From: an uncultured Collinsella sp.
GTDB taxonomy: Bacteria; Actinomycetota; Coriobacteriia; Coriobacteriales; Coriobacteriaceae
DNA length: 64,000 bases
Assembly (NCBI GenBank): GCA_959026535.1
Contig: CAUFMB010000001.1
Span: 19,329 to 83,328, forward strand
Direction: 5' to 3'
Shown here: positions 1 to 8,136 of the stretch, piece by piece
How positions within the stretch are numbered: the stretch's first letter is position 1
How the letters are laid out: each line of letters opens with the position of its first letter
Made by a program: the position numbers and the translations under genes
Notes under the pieces: model-generated
What the model was told of the DNA's origin: nothing
What the model saw: the letters and a program-made list of their open reading frames with translations, nothing else
The model's database searches: none

Positions 1-1
1 G

Positions 2-922
2 GCCGTTGCAAAGTTCTTCGGCTTCCCCGAGAACGGCACGCGCAAGTCCTTGGCTCTCATCGATGCCGAGGGCAAGCCAGTCGTGGCCATTGTTCCGGGC
101 GATCATGAGCTCAATGACTGCAAGGCCGAGCATGTCTTTGGCAAGGGTTATCGCATGATGACCGATGAGGAGCTCCAGACCTACGGTCTGCATAAGGGCT
201 TTATCGGACCGGTTAACCTTCCCGAGGGCATTCGCCTGGTGTGCGACGAGAGCCTGCGCGAGTCCAAGCAGTGGGCCTGTGGCGCCAACGAGGTCGACTA
301 TCACTTTACCGGTGCCTGCCCCGAGCGCGACTTTACCGTCGACGAGTGGGCCGACCTGGTAACCGTTGTTGCCGGCGACCCCTGCCCGCACTGCGGCAAG
401 CCGCTCTCCGCTGCCCGCGGCATCGAGGTCTCTCAGGTCTTCCAGCTTGGCACCAAGTATTCCGAGGCCATGGGTGCCACCTTTATGGATGAGGACGGCA
501 AGGAGAAGCCGCTTATCATGGGTTGCTACGGCGTGGGCGTGTCCCGCTCGCTCGCTGCCGTCGTGGAGCAGCACAATGACGAGCATGGCATCGTCTGGCC
601 GGTCTCCGTCGCTCCGTACGAGGTCGCGGTGATTCCGCTCGATCCCAAGAAGGAGGAGTGCTCGACCGTCTGCGAGCAGATTGTTGATGGCCTGTGCGCC
701 GAGGGTATCGAGGTTGTCGTGGATGACCGCGATGAGCGTCCCGGCTTTAAGTTTGCCGATAACGACCTTATGGGCTTCCCGTATCAGGTCGTTCTGGGTA
801 AGCGTGGTCTTAAGAATGGCACGGCGGAGCTCAAGGACCGTGCTACCGGCGAGCGTGAGGACGTGGCGATCGACGAGGTCGTCGCCAAGGTTGCCGAGCT
901 TGTGAAGGCTGCCCGTCGCTAA
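2..922 (+). CDS. proS: Prolyl-tRNA synthetase, C-terminal part (5' end outside window)
   Basis: The reading frame is open from the first bases of the window, so this is the last 306 codons of a gene that begins upstream. Prolyl-tRNA synthetase charges tRNA-Pro with proline in the cytoplasm. The visible part starts in what looks like the YbaK-type editing insertion of bacterial ProS (AVAKFFGFPENG, VPGDHELN). The class II motif 3 region (GCYGVGVSRS, then VVEQHNDEHGIVWP) and the C-terminal anticodon-binding domain (VAVIPL, DDRDERPGFKF, MGFPYQVVLG) follow. A paired CPHC sits between the editing and catalytic parts. A strong terminator follows about 30 bases after the stop. Family identity is near certain; the start cannot be placed. 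Confidence 0.95.
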   Translation, partial: AVAKFFGFPENGTRKSLALIDAEGKPVVAIVPGDHELNDCKAEHVFGKGYRMMTDEELQTYGLHKGFIGPVNLPEGIRLVCDESLRESKQWACGANEVDYHFTGACPERDFTVDEWADLVTVVAGDPCPHCGKPLSAARGIEVSQVFQLGTKYSEAMGATFMDEDGKEKPLIMGCYGVGVSRSLAAVVEQHNDEHGIVWPVSVAPYEVAVIPLDPKKEECSTVCEQIVDGLCAEGIEVVVDDRDERPGFKFADNDLMGFPYQVVLGKRGLKNGTAELKDRATGEREDVAIDEVVAKVAELVKAARR

Positions 923-951
923 TCGACGATTTCGCTTGTAGTTCGCTACAC

Positions 952-1000
952 GGGGCGGCTCTGCATTTCTCCAATGGGGGAGATGCGGGGCCGCCCTTTT
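952..1000 (+). terminator. Rho-independent terminator of proS
   Basis: A long GC-rich stem (GGGGCGGCTCTGCATTTCTCC paired in part with GGGGGAGATGCGGGGCCGCCC) has a short AATG loop and is followed by TTTT. It starts 30 bases after the proS stop. Confidence 0.85.
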
Positions 1001-1029
1001 ATCTTGCAAGCGTACTCAATCGCTAAAGG

Positions 1030-1063
1030 AAAACCCCACAGCCCATATGAGCTGCGGGGTTTT
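1030..1063 (-). terminator. Terminator of the minus-strand APH-like/adhE unit, possibly bidirectional
   Basis: AAAACCCCACAGC and GCTGCGGGGTTTT form a near-perfect stem with T-runs on both strands. It lies between the convergent proS and APH-like genes, so it can stop transcription from either side; the minus-strand gene has no other terminator. Confidence 0.8.
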
Positions 1064-1099
1064 CTCTGTGCCTCCGATGCGAAATGAATCGCTCAGATA

Positions 1100-1864
1100 T
1101 TACTGATAATCGACGACGTCGATCCAGTTCTTCAGGAACTCATCGTTCACGTTGCGCTTACGAGCGAGCTCGGAAGCGGCGACGATGCTCGTCCACTGAC
1201 GCACGACCTGCATGGGCATGTCGGCGCGGTCGCAGTAGAGCTCCAGGTAGGCCTCGGCCTGATCCTTGCTGTTGAGGGCAAAGAGCAGGTAGGTGGTGGC
1301 AACGTCGGCAGCAGGGGAGCCCTGGGTGGCGTGTGCCCAGTCGCACACATAGAGCTGGCCGTCGTCACCGACGATGACGTTGGAGGGGTTGAAGTCGCCG
1401 TGGCAGACCTTGAACTCCTTGGTCATGCCGTCCAGACGCTCCTGAAGGTTGTAGCGCGTGGTGGCATTGAGCTGATCAAGGCTGTCGATCATGCGGGCGA
1501 ACTTGTCGCGCTGACGGTTGAGCAGCGGGGAGGTGTAGCCGTGGATCTCGATCTGGAGGTCGACGAACATCTCGAGGTACTCACCAAAGCGCTGGGGCTC
1601 GGCAGTCATCTTCTCGGCAAGGGTGGTGCCCGGAACCTTCTCGGTCACGAGCGCCCAGCCGTTGGCGTTCTCGAGCTGGGAAACCTCGAGAGCCTTGGGG
1701 CTGCGGATGCCGCACTCATTGATGCGGGCAAGATTCAAAGCCTCGTTGAACACGTCGGAGACAGGCTTGGTCTCGTTAAAGACCTTGACGATCTTGTCAC
1801 CCAGGTCGTAAACGACCTTGTTGCCACGACGGACGAGTTCGGTCTTGGAATCGGGTAGCAGCAT
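1100..1864 (-). CDS. APH-fold phosphotransferase of unknown substrate
   Basis: A 254-residue protein of the aminoglycoside phosphotransferase / choline kinase-like fold. The Brenner motif HGDFNPSN is at residues 155-162 (catalytic Asp157, Asn162) and the metal-binding CDWAHA motif at 174-179 (Asp175). The N-terminal lobe has a short glycine-poor nucleotide-binding region (VRRGNKVVYDLGDKIVKVF). Such kinases phosphorylate hydroxyls of small metabolites or antibiotics; nothing here identifies the substrate, so resistance should not be assumed. The start follows a GAAAGGATG ribosome-binding site. It lies 88 bases downstream of adhE on the same strand, separated by a hairpin, so the two may be partly co-transcribed. 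Confidence 0.75.
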   Translation of the reverse strand: MLLPDSKTELVRRGNKVVYDLGDKIVKVFNETKPVSDVFNEALNLARINECGIRSPKALEVSQLENANGWALVTEKVPGTTLAEKMTAEPQRFGEYLEMFVDLQIEIHGYTSPLLNRQRDKFARMIDSLDQLNATTRYNLQERLDGMTKEFKVCHGDFNPSNVIVGDDGQLYVCDWAHATQGSPAADVATTYLLFALNSKDQAEAYLELYCDRADMPMQVVRQWTSIVAASELARKRNVNDEFLKNWIDVVDYQ

Positions 1865-1896
1865 GGTTGCATCCTTTCAACAATGCGATAGAAGCG

Positions 1897-1935
1897 ACGG
1901 CGGGGGTGTGTGAAACACCCGTGCACCCCCGCCGT
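1897..1935 (-). terminator. Hairpin between adhE and the APH-like gene (partial terminator or processing site)
   Basis: ACGGCGGGGGTG pairs perfectly with CACCCCCGCCGT around a 15-base loop. There is no proper T-run after it on the minus strand (CGCTTCT), so it may attenuate or stabilise the adhE transcript 3' end rather than terminate fully. Confidence 0.5.
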
Positions 1936-1952
1936 TAAAAACCGTGCTAAAA

Positions 1953-4601
1953 CTAGCAGACGGCGTAATCCTGGGGCTCGCGGCCGTAGTAGGCGTCCAG
2001 GTAGAGCTCCTTGATCTCGCTCATGAGCGGGTAGCGCGGGTTGGCGCCGGTGCACTGGTCGTTGAATGCCTGCTCGGTCATCTCGTCGAGGGTGTCGAGG
2101 AAGTACTGCTCGTCAACACCGTAGTCGGCGATGGTCTTCTTGACGCCGATGAAGTCCTTGAGCTCCTCGAGCTTCGTGATGAAGTTCTCGAAGACCTCCT
2201 TGTCGTCCTTGCCCTCGATGCCGCAGTACTTGGCCATCTCGGCGTAGTTGTGCAGCGCGTTGGGGTAAGGATACTGGGAGAAGGTACCCATCTTGACGGG
2301 AGCCTCGGCGGCGTTGTAGCGCATGACGCGGGTCAGGATGACAGCGTTTGCGAGGCCGTGGGGCAGGTGATGGAAAGCGCCGAGCTTGTGGGCCATGGAG
2401 TGGTTGAGGCCCAGGAAGGCGTTGGCGAAGGCCATACCGGCCATGCAGGAGGCGTTGTGCATCTCCTCGCGGGCGTGCGGGTCCTTGGCGCCGTTCGTGA
2501 AGCTGGAGGGCAGGTTCTCGAAGACGAGCTTGGCAGCGCGCTCGGAGAGGCCCTTGGTGTAGTCGGAAGCCATGATGGAGACGTAGGACTCGATGGCGTG
2601 GGTCATGACGTCGATGCCGGAGGCAGCGGTCAGGCCGCGCGGGGCGGTCATGCAGTTGTCGGCGTCGACGATAGCCATGTTGGGGAGCAGCGCGTAGTCG
2701 GCGAGCGGCCACTTGATGCCGGTCTCCTTGTCGGTGATGATGGCGAACGGCGTGCACTCGGAGCCGGTACCCGAGGAGGTCGGGACGGCGACGAAGTAGG
2801 CCTTCTTGCCCATCTCGGGGAAGGTGAAGATACGCTTGCGGATGTCCATGAAGTCCATGGCCATGTCCTCAAACTTGCACTCGGGGTGCTCGTACATCAT
2901 CCACATGATCTTGCCGGCGTCCATAGCGGAGCCACCGCCGACGGCGATGATGACGTCCGGCTCAAAGAGAGCCATCTGCTTGGCGCCGCGACGTGCGCAC
3001 TGCAGCGACGGATCGGGCTCGACGTCGTAGAAGCAGTCGTGGGCGATGCCCATCTCGTCGAGCTTGGCCTCGATGGCGCGGGTGTTGCCATTCTTGAAGA
3101 GGAACTGGTCGGTGACGATGAAGGCGCGCTTCTTGCCCATGACGTTGCCCAGCTCGTCGAGGGCGACGGGCGTGGAACCCTTCTTGAAGTAGACCTTCTC
3201 GGGAGCGCGGAACCACAGCATGTTCTCACGGCGCTCGGCCACAGTCTTAACGTTGATCAAGTGCTTCACCCCAACGTTCTCGGAGACGGAGTTGCCGCCC
3301 CAGGAGCCGCAGCCCAGGGTCAGAGACGGCTTCATGCCAAAGTTGTACAGATCACCGATGCCGCCGTGTGAGGACGGGGTGTTGATGACGATACGGCAGG
3401 CCTTCATGACGTGCTCGAACAGGCTGATCTTCTCGGCCTGGGCGGGGTGCACGTACAGAGAGGCGGTGTGGCCCGGGCCACCGGCGAGCACGAGGTGCTC
3501 GGCCTTGTCGACGGCCTCCTGGAAGTCCTTGGCGTGGTACATGGCCAGGACCGGGGAGAGCTTCTCGTGGGAGAACTCCTCCTTGGCGGGGTCGGTGGAG
3601 GTGACCTCGGCGATCAGGATCTTGGTCTTGGCGGGAACCTCGATGCCGGCGAGCTCGGCGATCTTGGCAGCGGCCATGCCGGGGATGCGGTGATCGAGAG
3701 CGCCGTTCTTGAACATGGCGGCACGCAGGGCCTCCATCTCGGCACCCTGCTTGACGAAGTAGCAGCCGCGCTTCTGGAACTCGGCCTTAACCTGGTCATA
3801 GATGGTGTCGATGACGGTCACGGACTGCTCGGAAGCGCAGATCATGCCGTTGTCGAAGGTCTTGGAGTGGATGATGGAGTTGACGGCGAGCAGCACGTCA
3901 GCGGTGTCGTCGATGATGACCGGGGTGTTACCGGCGCCAACGCCCAGGGCGGGCTTGCCCGAGGAGTAAGCGGCCTTGACCATGCCCGGGCCACCGGTAG
4001 CGAGGATGATGTCGACGTCGCGCATGACCATGTTGGTCAGCTCGATGGAGGGGACATCGACCCAGCCGATGATGCCCTCGGGCGCGCCGGCCTTGACGGC
4101 GGCGTCAAGCACGAGCTTGGCGGCGGCGATGGTGCACTTGGCGGCTGCCGGGTGCGGGGAGATGATGATGCCGTTGCGGGTCTTCAGGCTGATCAGCGTC
4201 TTGAAGATCGCGGTGGAGGTGGGGTTGGTCGTCGGGATGACGGCGCCAACGATGCCGATGGGCTCGGCGATCTTGGTGATGCCGTAGGCCTCGTCGCGTT
4301 CCAGGACACCACAGGTCTTGGTGTTCTTGTAAGCGTTGTAGATGTACTCTGCGGCGTAGTGGTTCTTGATGACCTTGTCCTCAAGAACGCCGCGGCCGGT
4401 CTCCTCGATGGCCATCTTCGCCAACGGGATACGAGCCTTGTTGGCGGCCATGGCGGCCTCATAGAAGATCTTGTCGACCTGCTCCTGCGTGTACGTAGCA
4501 AAAAGCGCCTGGGCCTCTCGCATCTGAGCGAGCTTAGCCTCAAGCGCCTCTACGTTGTCCACAATTGCGGGAGTAGTGTTTTCCGGTGACTTTTTCACCA
4601 T
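1953..4601 (-). CDS. adhE: Bifunctional acetaldehyde/alcohol dehydrogenase AdhE
   Basis: AdhE reduces acetyl-CoA to acetaldehyde and then ethanol with two NADH, disposing of reductant during anaerobic fermentation. At 882 residues it has the full two-domain length. The N-terminal CoA-dependent aldehyde dehydrogenase domain (about 1-450) has the nucleophile Cys255 in GMICASEQS and the GVGAGNTP motif. The C-terminal iron-dependent alcohol dehydrogenase domain (about 460-882) has the metal-binding histidine region GLNHSMAHKLGAFHHLPHG and the GGGSAMDAGK cofactor motif. The family forms helical spirosomes in the cytoplasm. The upstream region holds an extended -10 promoter and two palindromic operator-like boxes (see those entries). 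The start is followed immediately by a Lys-rich N-terminus. Confidence 0.97.
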   Translation of the reverse strand: MVKKSPENTTPAIVDNVEALEAKLAQMREAQALFATYTQEQVDKIFYEAAMAANKARIPLAKMAIEETGRGVLEDKVIKNHYAAEYIYNAYKNTKTCGVLERDEAYGITKIAEPIGIVGAVIPTTNPTSTAIFKTLISLKTRNGIIISPHPAAAKCTIAAAKLVLDAAVKAGAPEGIIGWVDVPSIELTNMVMRDVDIILATGGPGMVKAAYSSGKPALGVGAGNTPVIIDDTADVLLAVNSIIHSKTFDNGMICASEQSVTVIDTIYDQVKAEFQKRGCYFVKQGAEMEALRAAMFKNGALDHRIPGMAAAKIAELAGIEVPAKTKILIAEVTSTDPAKEEFSHEKLSPVLAMYHAKDFQEAVDKAEHLVLAGGPGHTASLYVHPAQAEKISLFEHVMKACRIVINTPSSHGGIGDLYNFGMKPSLTLGCGSWGGNSVSENVGVKHLINVKTVAERRENMLWFRAPEKVYFKKGSTPVALDELGNVMGKKRAFIVTDQFLFKNGNTRAIEAKLDEMGIAHDCFYDVEPDPSLQCARRGAKQMALFEPDVIIAVGGGSAMDAGKIMWMMYEHPECKFEDMAMDFMDIRKRIFTFPEMGKKAYFVAVPTSSGTGSECTPFAIITDKETGIKWPLADYALLPNMAIVDADNCMTAPRGLTAASGIDVMTHAIESYVSIMASDYTKGLSERAAKLVFENLPSSFTNGAKDPHAREEMHNASCMAGMAFANAFLGLNHSMAHKLGAFHHLPHGLANAVILTRVMRYNAAEAPVKMGTFSQYPYPNALHNYAEMAKYCGIEGKDDKEVFENFITKLEELKDFIGVKKTIADYGVDEQYFLDTLDEMTEQAFNDQCTGANPRYPLMSEIKELYLDAYYGREPQDYAVC

Positions 4602-4641
4602 TTGTGTCTCCTTGCGATCGGAGATTTACCCTACATCTTGC

Positions 4642-4650
4642 ATGATAGCA
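4642..4650 (-). promoter_or_regulatory. Candidate extended -10 promoter of adhE
   Basis: On the minus strand TGC precedes TATCAT (TTGCTATCAT), an extended -10, about 40 bases upstream of the adhE start. The same bases lie in a small inverted repeat, CTTGC-ATGATA-GCAAG at 4637-4652, which may be a repressor site. No good -35 is seen, as usual for extended -10 promoters. Confidence 0.45.
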
Positions 4651-4694
4651 AGAAATAATTCGGTAAACGGTAAGATTCCCGTAAAAGGCATACT

Positions 4695-4722
4695 AAAACG
4701 TTTCAATAAACTGAAGCGTTTT
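4695..4722 (-). promoter_or_regulatory. Paired LacI-type operator-like boxes upstream of adhE
   Basis: AAAACGTTTCA and TGAAGCGTTTT are separated by six bases and form a larger inverted repeat. Each half is itself a 12-bp CG-centred near-palindrome (TAAAACGTTTCA and TGAAGCGTTTTA) of the kind bound by LacI-family proteins. The centres are 18 bp apart, at about -65 and -83 from the inferred adhE transcription start. Confidence 0.45.
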
Positions 4723-4751
4723 AACTAAAACTATCTGCCAGTGCATCGCCC

Positions 4752-4802
4752 CACTCATTGGGGACAGACTTAAATGAGTGGTTTCACTCATTTGGGACAG
4801 AC
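4752..4802. repeat. Left REP-like cluster of the RAYT transposase (one full, one partial unit)
   Basis: The full 29-base unit at 4752-4780 reads CACTCATTGGGGACAGAC, then TTAAATGAGTG; its ends CACTCATT/AATGAGTG are self-complementary. A shorter copy (CACTCATTTGGGACAGAC) follows at 4785-4802. Both are in inverse orientation to the units on the other side of the transposase gene. Confidence 0.85.
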
Positions 4803-4932
4803 ATCGATTTGCGATTTTGTCGTTTTGGGCCTGTTTTTGTCGCTGATTGGATATAAATAGGTCACAGGCTCAGCATTTCGCGTTTCTTCTCTCCTTTTAG
4901 GTGTTGCCTGTACGGCTTTGAAAGGAGAGACC

Positions 4933-5709
4933 ATGCCCCGATGCGCCCGCGAAATTTCGCTCACCGGCTATTACCACGTCTTTGACCGCGGTAACTCCAA
5001 ACAGATCATTTTTGAAGATGATTCCGACCGCTATCGTTTCCTATCGGACATATCGGACAGGTTTGCGTGCCATGACGTGGCGGTGTTGGCCTGGTGTCTT
5101 ATGGACAACCACTTCCATTTGATGGTTGATGACCCATATGACAACCTTTCAAAGGCAATGCAGTGCGCGCTGACGGCGTATGCCAAGTATTTCAATGGGA
5201 AAACGGGAAGAACGGGCCATCTGTTTGACAATCGCTATTCGCGGGTCGCGGTTGAGTCGGACACGCAGGCGGTGCAGTTGCTCGACTATATTCATCTCAA
5301 TCCCGTGAAGGGTGCGCTTGACTCGCTCGAGGCGTACCGCTGGTCAAGCTATAAGGCGTATCAGCTGGGCTATGATCCCTTTGACATCTGTGATGCGGCC
5401 CCTATGCTTGATGTTGTCGGAGGCTCCCGTCGCTATTGCGAGCATCTCAAGAAAGTTGCCGGGCGCATCTGGTCAGTGGAGGTTCTTCCGCGCCGGCGGA
5501 TCCCCGATGAGGAGGCCCTTTTCGTTGCGCGCGAAGTCCTGACGAGCATAGATCCTGCGTTGCTCAAGGCCCTGCCACGCCCCGAACGCGATGCCTGCCT
5601 GCTGAGGCTCAGGCGGGCACATCTCACGGTCAAGCAAATTGCCCGTATCACCGGTATCGGCGCCACAAGCGTGACCAAGGCTACTGCAGGCTGGAAGGAT
5701 GCAGCGTGA
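4933..5709 (+). CDS. REP-associated tyrosine transposase (RAYT, Y1/HUH family)
   Basis: A single-strand DNA transposase-like protein of 258 residues (IS200/IS605 superfamily, RAYT branch), thought in other bacteria to process and spread REP palindromes. It opens with the family signature GYYHVFDRGN, has the HUH motif HFHLM at residues 60-64 preceded by WCLMDNH, and candidate catalytic tyrosines Tyr83 and Tyr86 in TAYAKYFN. FDNRYSRVAVES and YIHLNPVKGALDSLEAYRWSSY complete the family pattern. The C-terminal 55 residues look like a helix-turn-helix (LTVKQIARITGIGATSVTKA). The start at 4933 is chosen because AAAGGAGAG lies just upstream. Inverted REP-like units flank it, and it looks intact. It is a domesticated-type element rather than a cargo-carrying insertion sequence. 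Confidence 0.9.
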   Translation: MPRCAREISLTGYYHVFDRGNSKQIIFEDDSDRYRFLSDISDRFACHDVAVLAWCLMDNHFHLMVDDPYDNLSKAMQCALTAYAKYFNGKTGRTGHLFDNRYSRVAVESDTQAVQLLDYIHLNPVKGALDSLEAYRWSSYKAYQLGYDPFDICDAAPMLDVVGGSRRYCEHLKKVAGRIWSVEVLPRRRIPDEEALFVAREVLTSIDPALLKALPRPERDACLLRLRRAHLTVKQIARITGIGATSVTKATAGWKDAA

Positions 5710-5752
5710 GATAGGGGCCGGAGCCGATCGGGACGCCGCATGCGTGCGTCAT

Positions 5753-5860
5753 GTCTGTCCCCAATGCGTGAAAACACTCATCTAAGTGTGTCCCCAATGA
5801 GTGGGGCTATGATTCCTTTGACATCTGCAAACACTCATGTAAGTCTGTCCCCAATGAGTG
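5753..5860. repeat. Right REP-like cluster (one partial, two full units) with a transposase gene fragment between
   Basis: A partial unit GTCTGTCCCCAATGCGTG lies at 5753-5770. Full 29-base units at 5775-5803 and 5832-5860 begin CACTCAT and end TGTCCCCAATGAGTG. They are reverse complements of the left unit. Bases 5804-5827, between the two full units, match transposase codons at 5367-5390 with one difference in 24. Confidence 0.85.
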
Positions 5861-5861
5861 C

Positions 5862-5894
5862 AAAAAGGCGCCCTCCGTGGGGGAGGACGCCTTT
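5862..5894 (-). terminator. Terminator of rpmB
   Basis: AAAGGCGCCCTCC and GGGAGGACGCCTTT form a stem around GTGG. Read on the minus strand, it is followed by a T-run (GCGCCTTTTTG). It lies about 70 bases after the rpmB stop, beside the REP array. Confidence 0.8.
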
Positions 5895-5962
5895 GGTAAG
5901 TTCTATATGAACGCGAGGTCTTTGACCCGGAGAGTCCGAGGTACTTGTTGGTAAGACCTTAT

Positions 5963-6151
5963 TTAGGAGCGCGCAACCTTGCCGGACTTGAGGCAGGTGG
6001 AGCAAACGTTCATCTTGCGACGGTGACCATCGACGACGACGTAAACGCGCTGGATGTTGGGGCGGAACTTACGGTTGGTGACGCGGTGAGAGTGGCTGAT
6101 GGAGCGACCGGCAACGGGGTGCTTACCGCAAACTTCGCAAACTTTGGACAT
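5963..6151 (-). CDS. rpmB: 50S ribosomal protein L28
   Basis: A basic 62-residue protein of the large ribosomal subunit. It carries the zinc-binding form of L28: CEVCGKHP near the N-terminus and CSTC near the C-terminus make two Cys pairs. The family pattern SISHSHRVTNRKFRPNIQ lies between. The start at 6151 is preferred over an upstream in-frame Met because AGGAGGG lies eight bases before it. It is monocistronic, with its own extended -10 promoter and terminator. Confidence 0.95.
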   Translation of the reverse strand: MSKVCEVCGKHPVAGRSISHSHRVTNRKFRPNIQRVYVVVDGHRRKMNVCSTCLKSGKVARS

Positions 6152-6205
6152 AACTGACCCTCCTTGGGCGACAAACGAACATGTCGCGTTAACAAACAAG
6201 CCTGA

Positions 6206-6214
6206 ACTATAGCA
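6206..6214 (-). promoter_or_regulatory. Extended -10 promoter of rpmB
   Basis: On the minus strand TGTGCTATAGT contains TGC directly before TATAGT. It lies about 55 bases upstream of the rpmB start. The same TGCTATAGT occurs before rpsT at 18893-18900. Confidence 0.5.
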
Positions 6215-6496
6215 CAGAAGCAGCTCCCTGTGCGTAATCTACACAGAGATATTCCTCTTTTGGCGATAGTGCTCACGCCACGGCCCTGGACGTAGATCCG
6301 ATTTGCGTGCAGCAGAGGGGATTATGCCAGCTCGTGCGTGCGTTTTCAAGCTCGTCCCACAAATATATATAGGTTTATGGAGCATTGGGCTCCGTTTACG
6401 GATTGTTCTGTATTTATGCTCGCAATTAAGCTCGAGGTTGGCTACACTATCCCTTGACCATTAAAGGGGTACGAGATACCCACATGGAATTACATA
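6215..6496. other. Intergenic region between rpmB and the pyr leader
   Basis: No gene is seen. The stretch is AT-rich in its middle (CAAATATATATAGG). It contains a short hairpin GGAGC-ATTGG-GCTCC at 6379-6393, and must include the promoter of the pyr operon, which I could not place convincingly (TACACT at about 6441 is a weak -10 candidate). Confidence 0.5.
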
Positions 6497-6563
6497 GCTG
6501 CCAAAGAGCAGCCCTTCCTGTGGGTGTCTGGTCCGCTTTGAGCGGTCGGGCATCTATTTTTTT
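6497..6563 (+). promoter_or_regulatory. pyr operon leader attenuator
   Basis: A terminator hairpin at 6523-6554 (GGTGTCT..CCGCT-TTG-AGCGG..GGGCATC, with some G-U pairs) is followed by TATTTTTTT, 40 bases before pyrR. Upstream, GCTGC-CAAAGA-GCAGC at 6497-6512 makes a hairpin with a purine-rich hexaloop. In the PyrR family, PyrR-UMP binds a purine-rich loop in the leader and favours the terminator. The terminator is clear; calling the upstream hairpin the PyrR site is inference, since the classical binding-loop consensus is not fully present. Confidence 0.65.
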
Positions 6564-6590
6564 GACTGTGTCAGCAGTCAAGACATGTGA

Positions 6591-7187
<597 letters not shown>

Positions 7188-7191
7188 TACC

Positions 7192-8136
7192 GTGGCGTTC
7201 AACCATAAGCACCTGATCGACATTACCGAGTACTCCGAAGAGGACATCAAGCTCATCCTCGAGACCGCCAAGGCGTTCTCTGAGGTCAACGAGCGTGCGA
7301 TCAAGAAGGTCCCCACGCTCAAGGGCAAGACCATCGTCAACATGTTCAACGAGCCCTCGACGCGCACCCGCAGCTCCTTCGAGCTCGCCGAGAAGCGCCT
7401 TTCGGCCGACAGCCTCAACTTTGGCGGCTCCTCGACCTCCACGGTCAAGGGCGAGAGCCTCGTCGACACCGTCGAGACCCTCAACGCCTACAAGATCGAT
7501 TGCATCGTCGTGCGCGACAAGCATGCCGGTGCTCCCTACATCGTCACGCAGAATTCGCCCGCGAGTGTTATCTGCGCCGGTGACGGTAAGCACAACCACC
7601 CCACGCAGGCTCTGCTCGACCTGTACACCATCTGGGAGCACAAGGGTGACTTCCACGGTCTGAAGGTCGCCGTTGTCGGCGACATCGCCCACTCCCGCGT
7701 TTGCGGCTCGCTGATTCCCGCCCTTAAGATCATGGGCTGCGAGACCTACGCCGTTGCCCCCGGCACGCTGCTGCCGCCGGCGCCCGAGGTTCTGGGCTGC
7801 GACCACGTGACGAGCGACCTCGATTCCGTCCTGCCCGAGCTGGACGTCGTCTACATGCTGCGCGTACAGCAGGAGCGCCTCGAGGGTGCCCCGTTCCCGA
7901 CCATTCGCGAGTACCACAAGCTCTTCGGCCTGACCAAGGACCGTGAGAAGCTCATGAAGCCCGACGCGATCATTTGCCACCCGGGCCCCATCAACCGCGG
8001 CGTCGAGTTCGACTCCTATATGGCCGACCACCCGCAACGCTCCGTCATCCTGGAGCAGGTCTACGCCGGTATCTGCGTGCGTATGGCTATCCTGTATCTG
8101 CTGCTTGGAGGTGCCGATAATGGCCTTGCTTCTTAA
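7192..8136 (+). CDS. pyrB: Aspartate carbamoyltransferase catalytic chain
   Basis: It condenses carbamoyl phosphate with aspartate, the committed step of pyrimidine synthesis. The 314-residue protein has the carbamoyl-phosphate site NEPSTRTRSSFELA (STRTR at 56-60) and HNHPTQALLDLYTI (HPTQ at 136-139), plus the aspartate loop near HPGPINRGVE. No pyrI regulatory chain follows, so it is probably an unregulated trimer. I chose GTG at 7192 because GGGAGGTG sits at a normal distance; the in-frame GTG at 7180 would overlap that site. The gene begins just after the pyrR stop and its end overlaps pyrC by 17 bases, so translation is probably coupled. Confidence 0.95.
   Translation: MAFNHKHLIDITEYSEEDIKLILETAKAFSEVNERAIKKVPTLKGKTIVNMFNEPSTRTRSSFELAEKRLSADSLNFGGSSTSTVKGESLVDTVETLNAYKIDCIVVRDKHAGAPYIVTQNSPASVICAGDGKHNHPTQALLDLYTIWEHKGDFHGLKVAVVGDIAHSRVCGSLIPALKIMGCETYAVAPGTLLPPAPEVLGCDHVTSDLDSVLPELDVVYMLRVQQERLEGAPFPTIREYHKLFGLTKDREKLMKPDAIICHPGPINRGVEFDSYMADHPQRSVILEQVYAGICVRMAILYLLLGGADNGLAS

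Noticed and set aside
1100..1864. Aminoglycoside resistance gene
   Set aside because: The fold matches, but general APH-family kinases of unknown substrate are common chromosomal genes; nothing here points to antibiotic modification.
4637..4652. Rex redox-repressor site at the adhE promoter
   Set aside because: The small dyad CTTGC-N6-GCAAG lacks the TTGTGA/TCACAA ends of Rex operators.
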